DNA from: Cytobacillus oceanisediminis
GTDB taxonomy: Bacteria > Bacillota > Bacilli > Bacillales > Cytobacillaceae
Length of the DNA stretch: 64,000 bases
NCBI RefSeq assembly: GCF_022811925.1
Contig: NZ_CP065511.1
Location: 3,775,501-3,839,500 of the forward strand
Reading direction: 5' to 3'
Shown: in pieces, positions 43,396 through 52,301 of the stretch
Layout of the letters: the number at the start of each line of letters is the position of its first letter
How positions within the stretch are numbered: the first letter of the stretch is position 1
Program-made: the position numbers and the translations under genes
The notes under the pieces: model-generated
Told to the model about the DNA's origin: nothing
Database searches by the model: none
Seen by the model: only the letters and a program-made list of their open reading frames with translations

Positions 43396-44964
43396 CTAAA
43401 TTTTTCCGTCAGCGAACAGATCCTCCAGCTGCTTGCGGAGCATAAACTTTTGGATCTTGCCGCTCGCATTCCTTGGCAGAGCTTCACAGAATACGTATTT
43501 TCTTGGCCGCTTATAATTAGCAAGTTCATCACTATTCCTGCACAGTTCATCCAGCTCATTTTCAGATAGTGCCGGATCTTTTTTAACTACAAATGCTGTG
43601 ACCGTCTCACCCCAGCGGTCATCAGGCTGGCCGATCACTGCCACATCCAGTACGCCATTATGCGTATATAAAATATCTTCTACTTCCCGAGGGTAAATGT
43701 TTTCTCCGCCGCTAATGATCATATCATCGACTCTGTCTTTGACGTACAAATAGCCTTCGTCATCCAGATATCCTATGTCACCAGAGTGGTACCAGCCTCC
43801 ATGCATGGCAAGGTCGTTTGCCTCATCCCGATTAAAATAACCACTCATCATGCATGGACCTTTTACGATGATTTCACCCGTTTCCCCTGCCGGCACCACA
43901 TCATCAGGATCTGAAGGACCATTTTCATTCGGCCTTACAATCCTAATCTCATGGTTTAAACAGGCCTGTCCTGCAGACCCTGCTTTCCGGATTTGATCAT
44001 TTTCAGATAAAAACGTAATGGCAGGCCCCATCTCAGTCATTCCATATGCCTGTACGAGGGAAATGCCTAATTTCTCCCGGCATGCATAAACAAGTGCAGG
44101 AGCCATTGGAGCTGCTCCATATAGTCCCATCTTCAGGCTTTGCAGATTATAATGGCTTAAGTTTTCCTGCAGCAGCATATTCCACATGGTAGGAGCTGCA
44201 AAAAACTTTGTAATCTTCTCATCTGAGATTAACTGTAATACTTCTTTTGCATCAAAGTGATGGAGGATCGTATTTCTAGCCCCCACATGCACCCTCGGCA
44301 AAAAGGCACAGTGAAGCTCTGCACAGTGGAACATTGGAGCAGTCACGAGACCATTGTCACTGCTTTCAAGCTTAGTGGCTCCTATTACGATTAAACTTTG
44401 TTCAGCCATATCCCGGTGCCTGTGGACAACTCCTTTAGGCCTTCCAGTGGTACCGCTAGTGTACATGATCGCGTACAAGTCATTTTCGTCAATTTCTATT
44501 TCGATTTCATCGTGCGATGCTGCATCCACTTTTTCCCGATAGGATGAAGCATATCCGGGTGCATTGTCATCAATGTACCAGAAGGCTGTTTGCGGAAAAC
44601 GTTTAGCAATTGGGGTAATGCCTGACTCCAGCATTTGTTCAAATAACACTACTTTTGGCTCTGCATCCTGAAGGATATAAGCAACTTCTTCTGACATCAG
44701 TCTAAAGTTGATCGGATTAAAAATGGCACCGATTTTTGCACATGCAAAGAATGCTGTTGCAAGCTCCTCTGTATTAAAAAGGTAGGTTGAGACCCTGTCA
44801 CCCTTCCTGACTCCCGCATTCATTAAGGCATTCGCCAATTTATTGATCTCAAGACCCCATTCCCTATAAGTAAGACGCAGATTTTTTCTGACATCATACA
44901 GGGCTTCTTTATTCGGAAACTTTCCGGCAGTCAGATCAAAAACTCTTCCAATAGTAGTAGTCAT
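43396..44964 (-). CDS. Acyl-CoA ligase (AMP-binding, FadD-like)
   Basis: 522 residues. IMYTSGTTGRPKGVVHRHRD is the AMP/phosphate loop, QAYGMTEMGP the A5 motif, GWYHSGDIGYLDDEGYLYVKDR the hinge. IISGGENIYPREVEDIL and the catalytic Lys in NASGKIQKFML complete the family pattern. Forms the acyl-CoA that the neighbouring dehydrogenase and thiolase process. GGAGG 7 bases before the ATG at 44964. Second-to-last gene of the operon. Confidence 0.92.
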   Translation of the reverse strand: MTTTIGRVFDLTAGKFPNKEALYDVRKNLRLTYREWGLEINKLANALMNAGVRKGDRVSTYLFNTEELATAFFACAKIGAIFNPINFRLMSEEVAYILQDAEPKVVLFEQMLESGITPIAKRFPQTAFWYIDDNAPGYASSYREKVDAASHDEIEIEIDENDLYAIMYTSGTTGRPKGVVHRHRDMAEQSLIVIGATKLESSDNGLVTAPMFHCAELHCAFLPRVHVGARNTILHHFDAKEVLQLISDEKITKFFAAPTMWNMLLQENLSHYNLQSLKMGLYGAAPMAPALVYACREKLGISLVQAYGMTEMGPAITFLSENDQIRKAGSAGQACLNHEIRIVRPNENGPSDPDDVVPAGETGEIIVKGPCMMSGYFNRDEANDLAMHGGWYHSGDIGYLDDEGYLYVKDRVDDMIISGGENIYPREVEDILYTHNGVLDVAVIGQPDDRWGETVTAFVVKKDPALSENELDELCRNSDELANYKRPRKYVFCEALPRNASGKIQKFMLRKQLEDLFADGKI

Positions 44965-44983
44965 TTTCATTCCTCCCCATTCT

Positions 44984-46135
44984 TCAGTCTAATCGTTCAA
45001 TAATAGTCGCATTTGCCATCCCAAGGCCTTCACACATGGTCTGCAATCCATAGCGCCCCCCTGTTCTTTCGAGTTCATGCATCATGGTGACCATCAGCCG
45101 TGCACCGCTGCCTCCCAACGGATGGCCGAGTGCAATGGCACCGCCGTTTGGATTAAGCTTTGCAGGATCGGCTCCAGTTTCTTTCAGCCAGGCAAGCGGA
45201 ACAGGAGCGAAAGCTTCGTTCACTTCAAACACATCGATGTCCTCAATAGCCATTCCAGCTTTCTTTAACACTTTCTCAGTTGCCGGTATCGGTCCAGTCA
45301 GCATTAAAGTAGGATCAGAGCCGACTGCTGTACGAGAAAGAATCCTGAACCTCGGCTTCATTCCAAGCTCCTCTGCTTTATCGCGTGACATAATTAATAG
45401 TGCTGCGGCTCCATCACTGATTTGACTTGAATTTCCTGCATGAATCACTCCATTCTCTTTAAAAACAGTCCTTAGGCTTCCAAGTGCTTCCAGTGACGTT
45501 TCCTTTCTGGGGCCAGAGTCCTCCGATACCGTCATGAGCTGCCCATCAGGCAATGTCACATCTAATGGTGCAATCTCTCTCTCAAAACGGCCTTCGGCCT
45601 GGGCTATTAAAGCCTTTTGGTGGCTCTCTAATGAATAGCGATCAAGTTCTTCTCTTGTAAAACCATATTTTTTAGCAATGCGTTCAGCCGATAAGCCCTG
45701 GTGGATGATTTCATGTCTTTCTGTCAGTTTTTCACTGAATCCGACACCCTGATAACTGGAACCGATAGGGACACGGGACATGCTTTCAACACCGCCTGCG
45801 ATAACAATATCCATATCTCCCGCTAAAATCGCCTGAGCTGCAAAATGGACAGCCTGCTGGCTGGAGCCGCATTGGCGGTCAATGGTGGTCCCTGGCACTT
45901 CAATCGGAAAACCTGCGATCAATGCTGCGACCCTTGCAATATCCCCTGTTTGTTCGCCTATTTGCGAGACACATCCAAGAATGACATCATCAATGATTTG
46001 CGGATCTATACCTGCACGTCCGACAAGTGCCTTTAGTGCTTCAGCAGCCAGATCATCCGCCCTGATATCTTTTAAAAAGCCGTTTTTTCTTCCTACTGGT
46101 GTTCTGACACCTTCTACGATGACAGCCTCACGCAT
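44984..46135 (-). CDS. Acetyl-CoA acyltransferase (thiolase)
   Basis: 383 residues. Active-site Cys89 in DRQCGSSQQA, then NEAFAPVPLAW, GGAIALGHPLGGSG (His) and the second Cys in QTMCEGLGMANA. Cleaves 3-ketoacyl-CoA to acetyl-CoA (or propionyl-CoA) and a shortened acyl-CoA. Start has GGAGGA upstream (minus-strand AAGGAGGAG). 12 bases after the dehydrogenase gene. Confidence 0.93.
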   Translation of the reverse strand: MREAVIVEGVRTPVGRKNGFLKDIRADDLAAEALKALVGRAGIDPQIIDDVILGCVSQIGEQTGDIARVAALIAGFPIEVPGTTIDRQCGSSQQAVHFAAQAILAGDMDIVIAGGVESMSRVPIGSSYQGVGFSEKLTERHEIIHQGLSAERIAKKYGFTREELDRYSLESHQKALIAQAEGRFEREIAPLDVTLPDGQLMTVSEDSGPRKETSLEALGSLRTVFKENGVIHAGNSSQISDGAAALLIMSRDKAEELGMKPRFRILSRTAVGSDPTLMLTGPIPATEKVLKKAGMAIEDIDVFEVNEAFAPVPLAWLKETGADPAKLNPNGGAIALGHPLGGSGARLMVTMMHELERTGGRYGLQTMCEGLGMANATIIERLD

Positions 46136-46147
46136 GCTTTCTCCTCC

Positions 46148-47293
46148 TTATAAACCCATGTTCTTCGCAATAATGGTTTTCATGATTTCATTTGTACCTG
46201 CATATATGCTGGCAACTGGTATATCCCTGTATCTCCTTGCAATCTCGTATTCTTCCATATAGCCATAGCCGCCATGAAGCTGCATGCATTCAGCAGCAAT
46301 ATTCCGGGCATTTTCTGTAAGCTTCCATTTCGCCATGGAGACCTTTGTAACTACATCTTTTCCTGCCATATGCTCTGTAATCAATTGATCAAGGAACGTC
46401 CTTCCCATTTCTATATCTGTTGCCATTTCGGCAACCTTAAATTGAGTGTTTTGAAACTGGCTGACCGGTTTTCCGAATGCCTCGCGATTCTTAACATATT
46501 CCACTGTTAAATTAAGCATTTCCTCTGCAGCCACCTGGGCAGCGATTGCTACGACAAGTCTTTCCTGCTGCAGCTTTTCCATCAAATATAGAAAACCTTT
46601 CCCTTCTTCTCCAATCAGATTTTCTTTCGGAATCTTGCAATCTTCAAAAATTAACTCTGCCGTATCCTGACAGTGAAGACCGACCTTGTTTAATTTTCTT
46701 CCTCTTGTAAATCCCTTTGTTCCCCTCTCGATCGCAAGCAAGCTTACCCCTTTATGCCGGGGAACTGCATTGGGATTAGTTTTACAGGCTATGATGATTA
46801 AATCGGAATGAATTCCATTGGTTATAAAGGTCTTTTCGCCATTCACTATGTAATGGTCCCCTTCAAGCCTTGCTGTCGTTCTGATGCCGGCTAAATCAGA
46901 TCCGGCGCCAGGTTCAGTCATTGCGATAGCAGTAATGATTTCACCTCCTGCACACTTTGGCAGCCACCTTTCCTTTTGCTCATCTGTTCCATAAGCAGTA
47001 ATGTAAGGAACAACAATATCATTGTGGAGCCCAATTCCCACCATGCCTGAGCCAACCCGTTCAAGTTCTTCATTAATGACTACTGAGAAGCCCCAATCAA
47101 CATTGCTTCCGCCATATTTTTCTTCAATATCAGGGCATAAAAAACCCTGCTCCCCCATCTTGTGCCAAAAATCACGGGGAATGATCCTGTCCTCTTCCCA
47201 TTTGTCATAATTCGGATAGGCTTCCTTCTCTAAAAACTTACGCAAAGATTCCCGAAAAATTTCATGCTCTTCCTGAATGTATGAAGCAGCCAT
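46148..47293 (-). CDS. Acyl-CoA dehydrogenase
   Basis: 381 residues. FAD-binding ITAIAMTEPGAGSDLAGIRT and FITNG; CoA-contact and late segments ECMQLHGGYGYMEEYEIARRYRD and YAGTNEIMK, whose Glu is the usual catalytic base. Removes hydrogens from C2-C3 of an acyl-CoA; chain specificity not predictable. Start at 47293 has GGAGG at 9 bases; a longer frame lacks it. First gene of ACD-thiolase-ligase-racemase transcript, 170 bases after the SDR gene and its terminator. Confidence 0.92.
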   Translation of the reverse strand: MAASYIQEEHEIFRESLRKFLEKEAYPNYDKWEEDRIIPRDFWHKMGEQGFLCPDIEEKYGGSNVDWGFSVVINEELERVGSGMVGIGLHNDIVVPYITAYGTDEQKERWLPKCAGGEIITAIAMTEPGAGSDLAGIRTTARLEGDHYIVNGEKTFITNGIHSDLIIIACKTNPNAVPRHKGVSLLAIERGTKGFTRGRKLNKVGLHCQDTAELIFEDCKIPKENLIGEEGKGFLYLMEKLQQERLVVAIAAQVAAEEMLNLTVEYVKNREAFGKPVSQFQNTQFKVAEMATDIEMGRTFLDQLITEHMAGKDVVTKVSMAKWKLTENARNIAAECMQLHGGYGYMEEYEIARRYRDIPVASIYAGTNEIMKTIIAKNMGL

Positions 47294-47348
47294 ATTATGA
47301 TCCTCCGAATCTAAAATTTTTTTGACATAACACAAAGTATTATTCACT

Positions 47349-47362
47349 GCCTTTGTAAAGGC
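47349..47362. promoter_or_regulatory. 14-bp palindrome upstream of the acyl-CoA dehydrogenase
   Basis: GCCTTT-GT-AAAGGC, 56-69 bases before the start. It lies in the spacer of a possible minus-strand promoter TTGTAA-18-AATAAT. Could be an operator; the regulator is unknown. Confidence 0.35.
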
Positions 47363-47422
47363 TTACAATTATATTGTACAATAATTATCAATATTTTTAG
47401 AACATTTAAAATATATTTTTCA

Positions 47423-47456
47423 AAAAAAACCTATCCTTTGTAAAAAGGGCAGGTTC
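47423..47456 (-). terminator. Terminator of the SDR gene
   Basis: Minus strand AACC-TG-CCCTTT / AAAGG-ata-GGTT then eight T. Confidence 0.75.
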
Positions 47457-47462
47457 TCTCAT

Positions 47463-48230
47463 TTACTTTGGCTGCATGCGGATGCCGCCATCCAGACGGA
47501 TAGTTTCTCCATTCAGCATAGGATTCACTAAAATACTCTCAGCCAGCCTGGCATACTCCTCAGGATATCCAAGCCTTGAAGGAAAAGGCACCATTTTCCC
47601 CAATGAATCCCTTGCCTCCTCAGGAAGCGATTCAAACATTGGTGTATTAAACAATCCAGGGGCAATCGTCATAACACGAATCCCATAACCCGCCAGTTCT
47701 CTGGCAATTGGCAAGGTCATCGCAACCACACCGCCTTTTGATGCACTATATGCAGCCTGGCCAATTTGTCCTTCAAAGGCTGCTACGGAAGCCGTGTTAA
47801 TAATGACGCCTCTTTCACCTTGATCATTCGGATCATTCTTTGCCATTTGTTCAGCAGCCAGACGAATGACATTAAAAGTTCCGACCAGATTAATCTTAAT
47901 GACCTTTTGGAACATGTCCAGTGTATGGACTCCCTTTCGACCAATCAGCTTGGCGGCAATTCCTATGCCGGCACAGTTAACTGCAGTATTAAAGCTGCCA
48001 AATTGTTCAGAAGCGAATGCCACTGCTCTCTGCACGTCTTCTTCTTTTGTTACATCCGTTTTCAAAAAATGAACATTTCCCCCCAGTTCCTTGATTAGAT
48101 GGCTTGCCCGATCTTCAGCCAAATCTGCAATAAGAACTTTTCCGCCGCATCCGGCTATTTTTCTCACAGTCGCCTCGCCAAGCCCTGAGGCGCCGCCAGT
48201 GATAATGGCCCTGCAATCTTTCACTTCCAT
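47463..48230 (-). CDS. SDR, 3-hydroxyacyl-CoA dehydrogenase type
   Basis: 255 residues. NAD-binding [10 protein letters not shown] at 11-20, catalytic Ser148, Tyr161 and Lys165 (YSASK), [10 protein letters not shown] at the C-terminus. The insert before the active site ([15 protein letters not shown]) and [20 protein letters not shown] are characteristic of the HSD10-type 3-hydroxyacyl-CoA dehydrogenases. Oxidises 3-hydroxyacyl-CoA (often 2-methyl-3-hydroxy). With the adjacent genes gives most of a beta-oxidation spiral; an enoyl-CoA hydratase is not in the cluster. Confidence 0.9.
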   Translation of the reverse strand: MEVKDCRAIITGGASGLGEATVRKIAGCGGKVLIADLAEDRASHLIKELGGNVHFLKTDVTKEEDVQRAVAFASEQFGSFNTAVNCAGIGIAAKLIGRKGVHTLDMFQKVIKINLVGTFNVIRLAAEQMAKNDPNDQGERGVIINTASVAAFEGQIGQAAYSASKGGVVAMTLPIARELAGYGIRVMTIAPGLFNTPMFESLPEEARDSLGKMVPFPSRLGYPEEYARLAESILVNPMLNGETIRLDGGIRMQPK

Positions 48231-48349
48231 AGTGAACCTCCTTTAATTAATCAGGTTTATCTATGAAGACATTTCCATTAGGAATGCAGATTTTCCTGCT
48301 GACTGGCCGAATTCTCTGCTGCCTATTTATCAATTCCTTGTAAGTGCAC

Positions 48350-48380
48350 AAAAAAACAGCTCCTTTTCAGAAGCTGATTT
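48350..48380 (-). terminator. Terminator of the ECF sigma operon
   Basis: Minus strand CAGCT ... AGCTG stem followed by seven T, 1-6 bases beyond the sigma gene. Confidence 0.65.
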
Positions 48381-48381
48381 T

Positions 48382-48903
48382 CTATGCCAAATACCGATCG
48401 CCAAGAATTTCTCTAAGGTGCTGCCTGACCCGATACAATTTTGTTTTGACAGTGTTTGGGTTGAGATGGAGAATGTCCGCTATTTCTCTCTCCTTTAGCC
48501 CGTGCTTTGTTTTAAGCAGGAAAACCCTTTTCTGTTCATAGGAGAGGGTATCCACATAAGCGTATATCTGCTCCTCAAGTAAATTGACTTCTGCTTCCTG
48601 CCCAGCATCAATATATTTACTTTCCATGCAGTTTTCAAAATCAACAGAATCCTGTATTCTCTCATTTGTCCTTCTTTCTTTTCGGACAAAATCAATCGCA
48701 GTTCTGGTTGCAATCGAAGATAACCAGCCCCCCAGCTTTTCCTGATCATCAATGCTGTCCATTTTTTTATATGCTTTGAGCAGCGATTCCTGTACAACGT
48801 CCTGTGCAAGATAATGATCCCTAGTAATATTATAAGCAATATGATAGAGCCGTTTATTGTAGAGCCTGCAGATCTCTCTCATATCCATTGAAGGTTTAAT
48901 CAC
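48382..48903 (-). CDS. ECF-type RNA polymerase sigma factor
   Basis: 173 residues. Region 2: LYNKRLYHIAYNITRDHYLAQDVVQE, then DSIDDQEKLGGWLSSIATRTAID. Region 4: YVDTLSYEQKRVFLLKTKHGLKEREIADILHLNPNTVKTKLYR. Group IV sigma. The GTG start at 48903 has GGGGG at 6 bases. No anti-sigma gene is adjacent; instead it ends an operon with a GntR regulator and an ABC transporter, 32 bases after the permease. Confidence 0.9.
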   Translation of the reverse strand: MIKPSMDMREICRLYNKRLYHIAYNITRDHYLAQDVVQESLLKAYKKMDSIDDQEKLGGWLSSIATRTAIDFVRKERRTNERIQDSVDFENCMESKYIDAGQEAEVNLLEEQIYAYVDTLSYEQKRVFLLKTKHGLKEREIADILHLNPNTVKTKLYRVRQHLREILGDRYLA

Positions 48904-48935
48904 TATAATCCCCCTCTCCTATAGGTTTCAACATT

Positions 48936-50891
48936 TTATTGAAGCCGTTCTTTTATAAAGGCTGGAACTGTTTCTTCCGTGAAGCTTTTAATATCAATTG
49001 TCCTTTGCTCATCAAAATAGAACGCAATAATATAGTCTCCATCCATGAATCCATCTGAATTCTTCAAGCTGCTTTCTATTTGTTCCTTATCCGTTAATTT
49101 GACGGCAGATTTACTATCTCTCATTTCTTCAAAAACTTCTTCATACGAGTACCCTGCTGCAAAATTGATATCGATATCCTTCGCTTTTGCAGCTAAGGCA
49201 TAAGAGATATCATTGCTGTTCACTCTTGCTTCATTCAATAATGACTTTTCTTCCAGCCATTCCTCAAATCTTGTATAAGAAGGATACCAAGCCATATAAG
49301 CTTTATTGCTGTCATTATAAAAAATCTCAATGTGCGCATACGGCTCGTCACTTCCCTGGAGCTCTTCAAAGGAAGCAGAATCAACTTCTTCAGTCAATAT
49401 CTCAATAGCCTCTTTTAGATCTTTATCGTCTGTAATGACCGCCCGCTTAGTAATAGGCCCAGTTGGAGTAATCGTTAATTTCGTTGTATCATCTGCTGAA
49501 ACCTGATAAATTTCATTTGTTGCCTTTTTATATTCATCCGATTCATAAATTAGTTTAAGAAATGGCTTGTATTCCTTTTTATTAATCCTGTAATCGCGGA
49601 CTAGCTTTTCGCCATTCTTCAGTTCATACACGATAAAAACTGAATCACGGCCCGGAATCTGCGCTAGTCTGTTTTCATCCTTTACAATCGTCTCATGAAA
49701 TTTTCTGACCAAATCAATATTTTCGTATTCTTTCAAATATAAGGGTTCCTCATGATCGATATCACTATAAAGGTAAAAACTCTCGCTAAAATGAACCCGC
49801 TCAATTTCATTGCCCCGTGGTATGCTTTTTTCATATTGAGTAAAGTCAAATTGAAATATGATGAATAAAGCCGCCATTAGAGCCGTGTATGCCATCAATC
49901 CTTTCACATTAATGGTCACACGCCATGATTTTTGCAGAACCATTTCGGCGGCCGCATACCCAATCAATGCTCCAAACAGATATCCAGCTATAAGCCAGCT
50001 CATGCCGCCGCGCATCTCACCGAAATACCCTCCCCCTAAAAGCATCGTGCAAAAAGTTACACTATATTTAAAAATGGGCTTTGTAATCGGAAAAACCAGG
50101 GCATGGGAGACAGCCTCCATCCTTCTCCTTTTATAGATCTGCAAACCAAGACAATACAGAGACAAAATAAGAAAGAGATAAATGGCAGTCTCTACGCTTG
50201 AGGGAGTACGCATGTTCATCTGAGTCAGTGCAATCAAGGGAGAAAACTTCTCAAATTTGCTTGCCATATAATATTGGTCTGGATAGCCGAATAAATAGAA
50301 TGGCAAATTAATAGAGACTAAAATGATCAGGCCTACAGGGAGCAAGAGGAAAATATACGTTAAGGCACCTTGTACGGCGGATAATCCCGTCAGCATTCCC
50401 ACAGAAACTCCTGCCAGGTAAATCACAATATTAAATAAAAGAGTGATGCCCACCCAATTGAATATCTCCCCAATTGAATAGAACTCCTGCAAATTCATGG
50501 GCTGGTAAAGTATCAGGACTATTAAAGCAATGAGTATAACCGGCGAAATTAATAGCATGATTCCAGTTAACGCATACTGATGGAAAATGGATGCCCGCTT
50601 GACTGGGAGGCTATGAATTAAATCGCTATATTGTTTTACCTGCGTGTATCTGAATAAGAACACAGACAAGATCACCGGTACTGATATATTAAAAATAAAC
50701 TGGAGCTGGAAGTTGTATTGAAACAGATTGTCAATGTCCAGAAATTTCCGCTGTTCCTCTGAAGAATTCATTATTATATCAAGTGGAATAGCGAAGAACA
50801 GACCGAGAAAATATACAATGGAAACCCAGCCGACACTTCTGAAAATCGTTTTTAAAATTTCCCTTTTAACCAAGGATGTTCTGGACTGCAT
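48936..50891 (-). CDS. ABC-2 type permease with large C-terminal domain (DUF6449-like)
   Basis: 651 residues. Roughly ten membrane segments in the first ~345 residues, starting GWVSIVYFLGLFFAIPLDII. The remaining ~300 residues (from FTQYEKSIPRGNE) form a soluble, acidic domain including SIPRGNEIERVHFSE and AHIEIFYNDSNKAYMAW. Partner of the upstream ATPase; likely exports or modifies a cell-envelope compound. Start at 50891 (M of MQSRTSLVKRE), overlapping the ATPase by 26 bases; a start seven codons earlier is also possible. Confidence 0.82.
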   Translation of the reverse strand: MQSRTSLVKREILKTIFRSVGWVSIVYFLGLFFAIPLDIIMNSSEEQRKFLDIDNLFQYNFQLQFIFNISVPVILSVFLFRYTQVKQYSDLIHSLPVKRASIFHQYALTGIMLLISPVILIALIVLILYQPMNLQEFYSIGEIFNWVGITLLFNIVIYLAGVSVGMLTGLSAVQGALTYIFLLLPVGLIILVSINLPFYLFGYPDQYYMASKFEKFSPLIALTQMNMRTPSSVETAIYLFLILSLYCLGLQIYKRRRMEAVSHALVFPITKPIFKYSVTFCTMLLGGGYFGEMRGGMSWLIAGYLFGALIGYAAAEMVLQKSWRVTINVKGLMAYTALMAALFIIFQFDFTQYEKSIPRGNEIERVHFSESFYLYSDIDHEEPLYLKEYENIDLVRKFHETIVKDENRLAQIPGRDSVFIVYELKNGEKLVRDYRINKKEYKPFLKLIYESDEYKKATNEIYQVSADDTTKLTITPTGPITKRAVITDDKDLKEAIEILTEEVDSASFEELQGSDEPYAHIEIFYNDSNKAYMAWYPSYTRFEEWLEEKSLLNEARVNSNDISYALAAKAKDIDINFAAGYSYEEVFEEMRDSKSAVKLTDKEQIESSLKNSDGFMDGDYIIAFYFDEQRTIDIKSFTEETVPAFIKERLQ

Positions 50892-51762
50892 ATCCAATGT
50901 CCCCCATTTCATAAATGAAGATCTCCTCTAATGTAAGGGGAAGCATATCGAAAATCACTGGCTTAAATTGTTCTACATATGACGATATTTCCTTCGCATC
51001 TCCCTTTACAATGCAGATCATAATGCTGCCTCTTTTTTCTTTATGAAGGATTTTCAGCGGATCGAAAATGGCTGGTACAGATCCTTTAAAAGCCACTTGA
51101 ATCTTGTGTGTATCTGTTTTAAGGTCATCCAGGTCTTTTTCCAGGATCATACGCCCTTTATGCATGATGCCAATATAATCACATAAATCTTCCACTTCAC
51201 GCAGATTATGAGAAGAAATAAGGATGGTCATTTCTCTTTCAGCAACCTCATCTATTAGCAGGCTTTTCACTTTCTTTCTCATGACCGGGTCAAGCCCATC
51301 CATAGGCTCATCCAAAATTAAAACTTCCGGCCTGGCAGACAAAGCCAGGATAAAAGCAGCCTGCCTCTGAATGCCTTTTGAAAATCTATGAATCTTTTTA
51401 TGTATGTCCATTTCAAAAATAGCAGCAAGTTCTTCAAAGCGGCCGTCATCCCATCTGCTGTAAATATTTTGATAAAATTGTGCCATTTGCTTAACTGTAT
51501 ATTGAGGCAGAAAATAGGGATGATCCTGAATAAAAAACATCTTATCTTTAATTACCGGATTTTCGAAGACCGGCTGGCCGTCAATGGCCACAGACCCTTC
51601 ATCCTCCGCATAGATGCCTGCCATAAGCTTCAAGAGCGTTGTTTTCCCAGCTCCATTGGAACCAAGCAAGCCGTATATGGACCCTTTATTGACTTCGATG
51701 CAGACATTTTCGACAGCATCCATCTCCTCGAATGATTTACGTACATTACGGATTTTGATCAT
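50866..51762 (-). CDS. ABC transporter ATPase (YtrB-like)
   Basis: 298 residues. Walker A GSNGAGKTTLLKL, Q-loop FIQDHPYF, relaxed signature RFSKGIQRQ, Walker B VLILDEPMDGLDP, H-loop ISSHNLREVED. C-terminal ~80 residues form an extra domain usual for drug/lipid exporters. GGGAGGG precedes the ATG, overlapping the GntR gene by 17 bases. Confidence 0.9.
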   Translation of the reverse strand: MIKIRNVRKSFEEMDAVENVCIEVNKGSIYGLLGSNGAGKTTLLKLMAGIYAEDEGSVAIDGQPVFENPVIKDKMFFIQDHPYFLPQYTVKQMAQFYQNIYSRWDDGRFEELAAIFEMDIHKKIHRFSKGIQRQAAFILALSARPEVLILDEPMDGLDPVMRKKVKSLLIDEVAEREMTILISSHNLREVEDLCDYIGIMHKGRMILEKDLDDLKTDTHKIQVAFKGSVPAIFDPLKILHKEKRGSIMICIVKGDAKEISSYVEQFKPVIFDMLPLTLEEIFIYEMGDIGYAVQNILG

Positions 51763-52144
51763 CTTCTATCCCTCCCCCTATAGCTGCTTCTAATTCCTGA
51801 ATCATCTTAAATAATTCATCTTTTGTGATTCCAAGATATATAGCTTCTGATAAAAGCTTTGAAAGCTCAATTTTCACTTTTTCTATTTTTTCGCTGTTCA
51901 GATTGGGAGTCGCTGGACTGACAAAACTGCCCTTCCCCTTTATAGAATAAATATAGCCCTGGGATTCAAGTTCCCTGTATGCCTTTTGAATCGTATTGGG
52001 ATTGATTGTCAGCTGATGGGCCAGCGTTCGAACGGAAGGCAGCTGTTCATCTGCTGTTAAGACCTCGGTGATGATCAGCTCTTTAAGCCGCTCAACCAGC
52101 TGTTCATATATAGGCTTTCGGCTCCTTACGTCCAATTCAAACAT
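51746..52144 (-). CDS. GntR/YtrA-family regulator
   Basis: 132 residues. Winged helix: PIYEQLVERLKELIITEVLT, EQLPSVRTLAHQLTINPNTIQKAYRELE, SIKGKGSFVSP. Short C-terminal dimer helices (KIELSKLLSEAIYLGITKDEL) define the YtrA subfamily, which represses its linked ABC operon and responds to envelope-active compounds in B. subtilis. GGGAGGG before the ATG at 52144. A perfect inverted repeat lies 25 bases upstream. Confidence 0.9.
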   Translation of the reverse strand: MFELDVRSRKPIYEQLVERLKELIITEVLTADEQLPSVRTLAHQLTINPNTIQKAYRELESQGYIYSIKGKGSFVSPATPNLNSEKIEKVKIELSKLLSEAIYLGITKDELFKMIQELEAAIGGGIEDDQNP

Positions 52145-52168
52145 GCTTACCCTCCCATCTGTATGCAG

Positions 52169-52189
52169 TGTACTATCATTCATAGTACA
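52169..52189. promoter_or_regulatory. Operator of the GntR-ABC-sigma operon
   Basis: TGTACTAT-n5-ATAGTACA, perfect 8-bp arms, 25-45 bases before the GntR start; TACTAT could double as a -10. Confidence 0.7.
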
Positions 52190-52257
52190 GTTAATACAGT
52201 TAGATTATATTACAAGTAATTGGAAAAGAGAAGAGGAAAATTAAAATTTTTATAAAA

Positions 52258-52293
52258 AGAAAAAACTGGCTCAGCCAAAGGGCTAAACCAGTT
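52258..52293 (-). terminator. Terminator of lutP
   Basis: Minus strand AACTGG..AGCC/GGCT..CCAGTT followed by TTTTTTC, just past the stop at 52302. Confidence 0.85.
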
Positions 52294-52301
52294 ATAATTG
52301 A

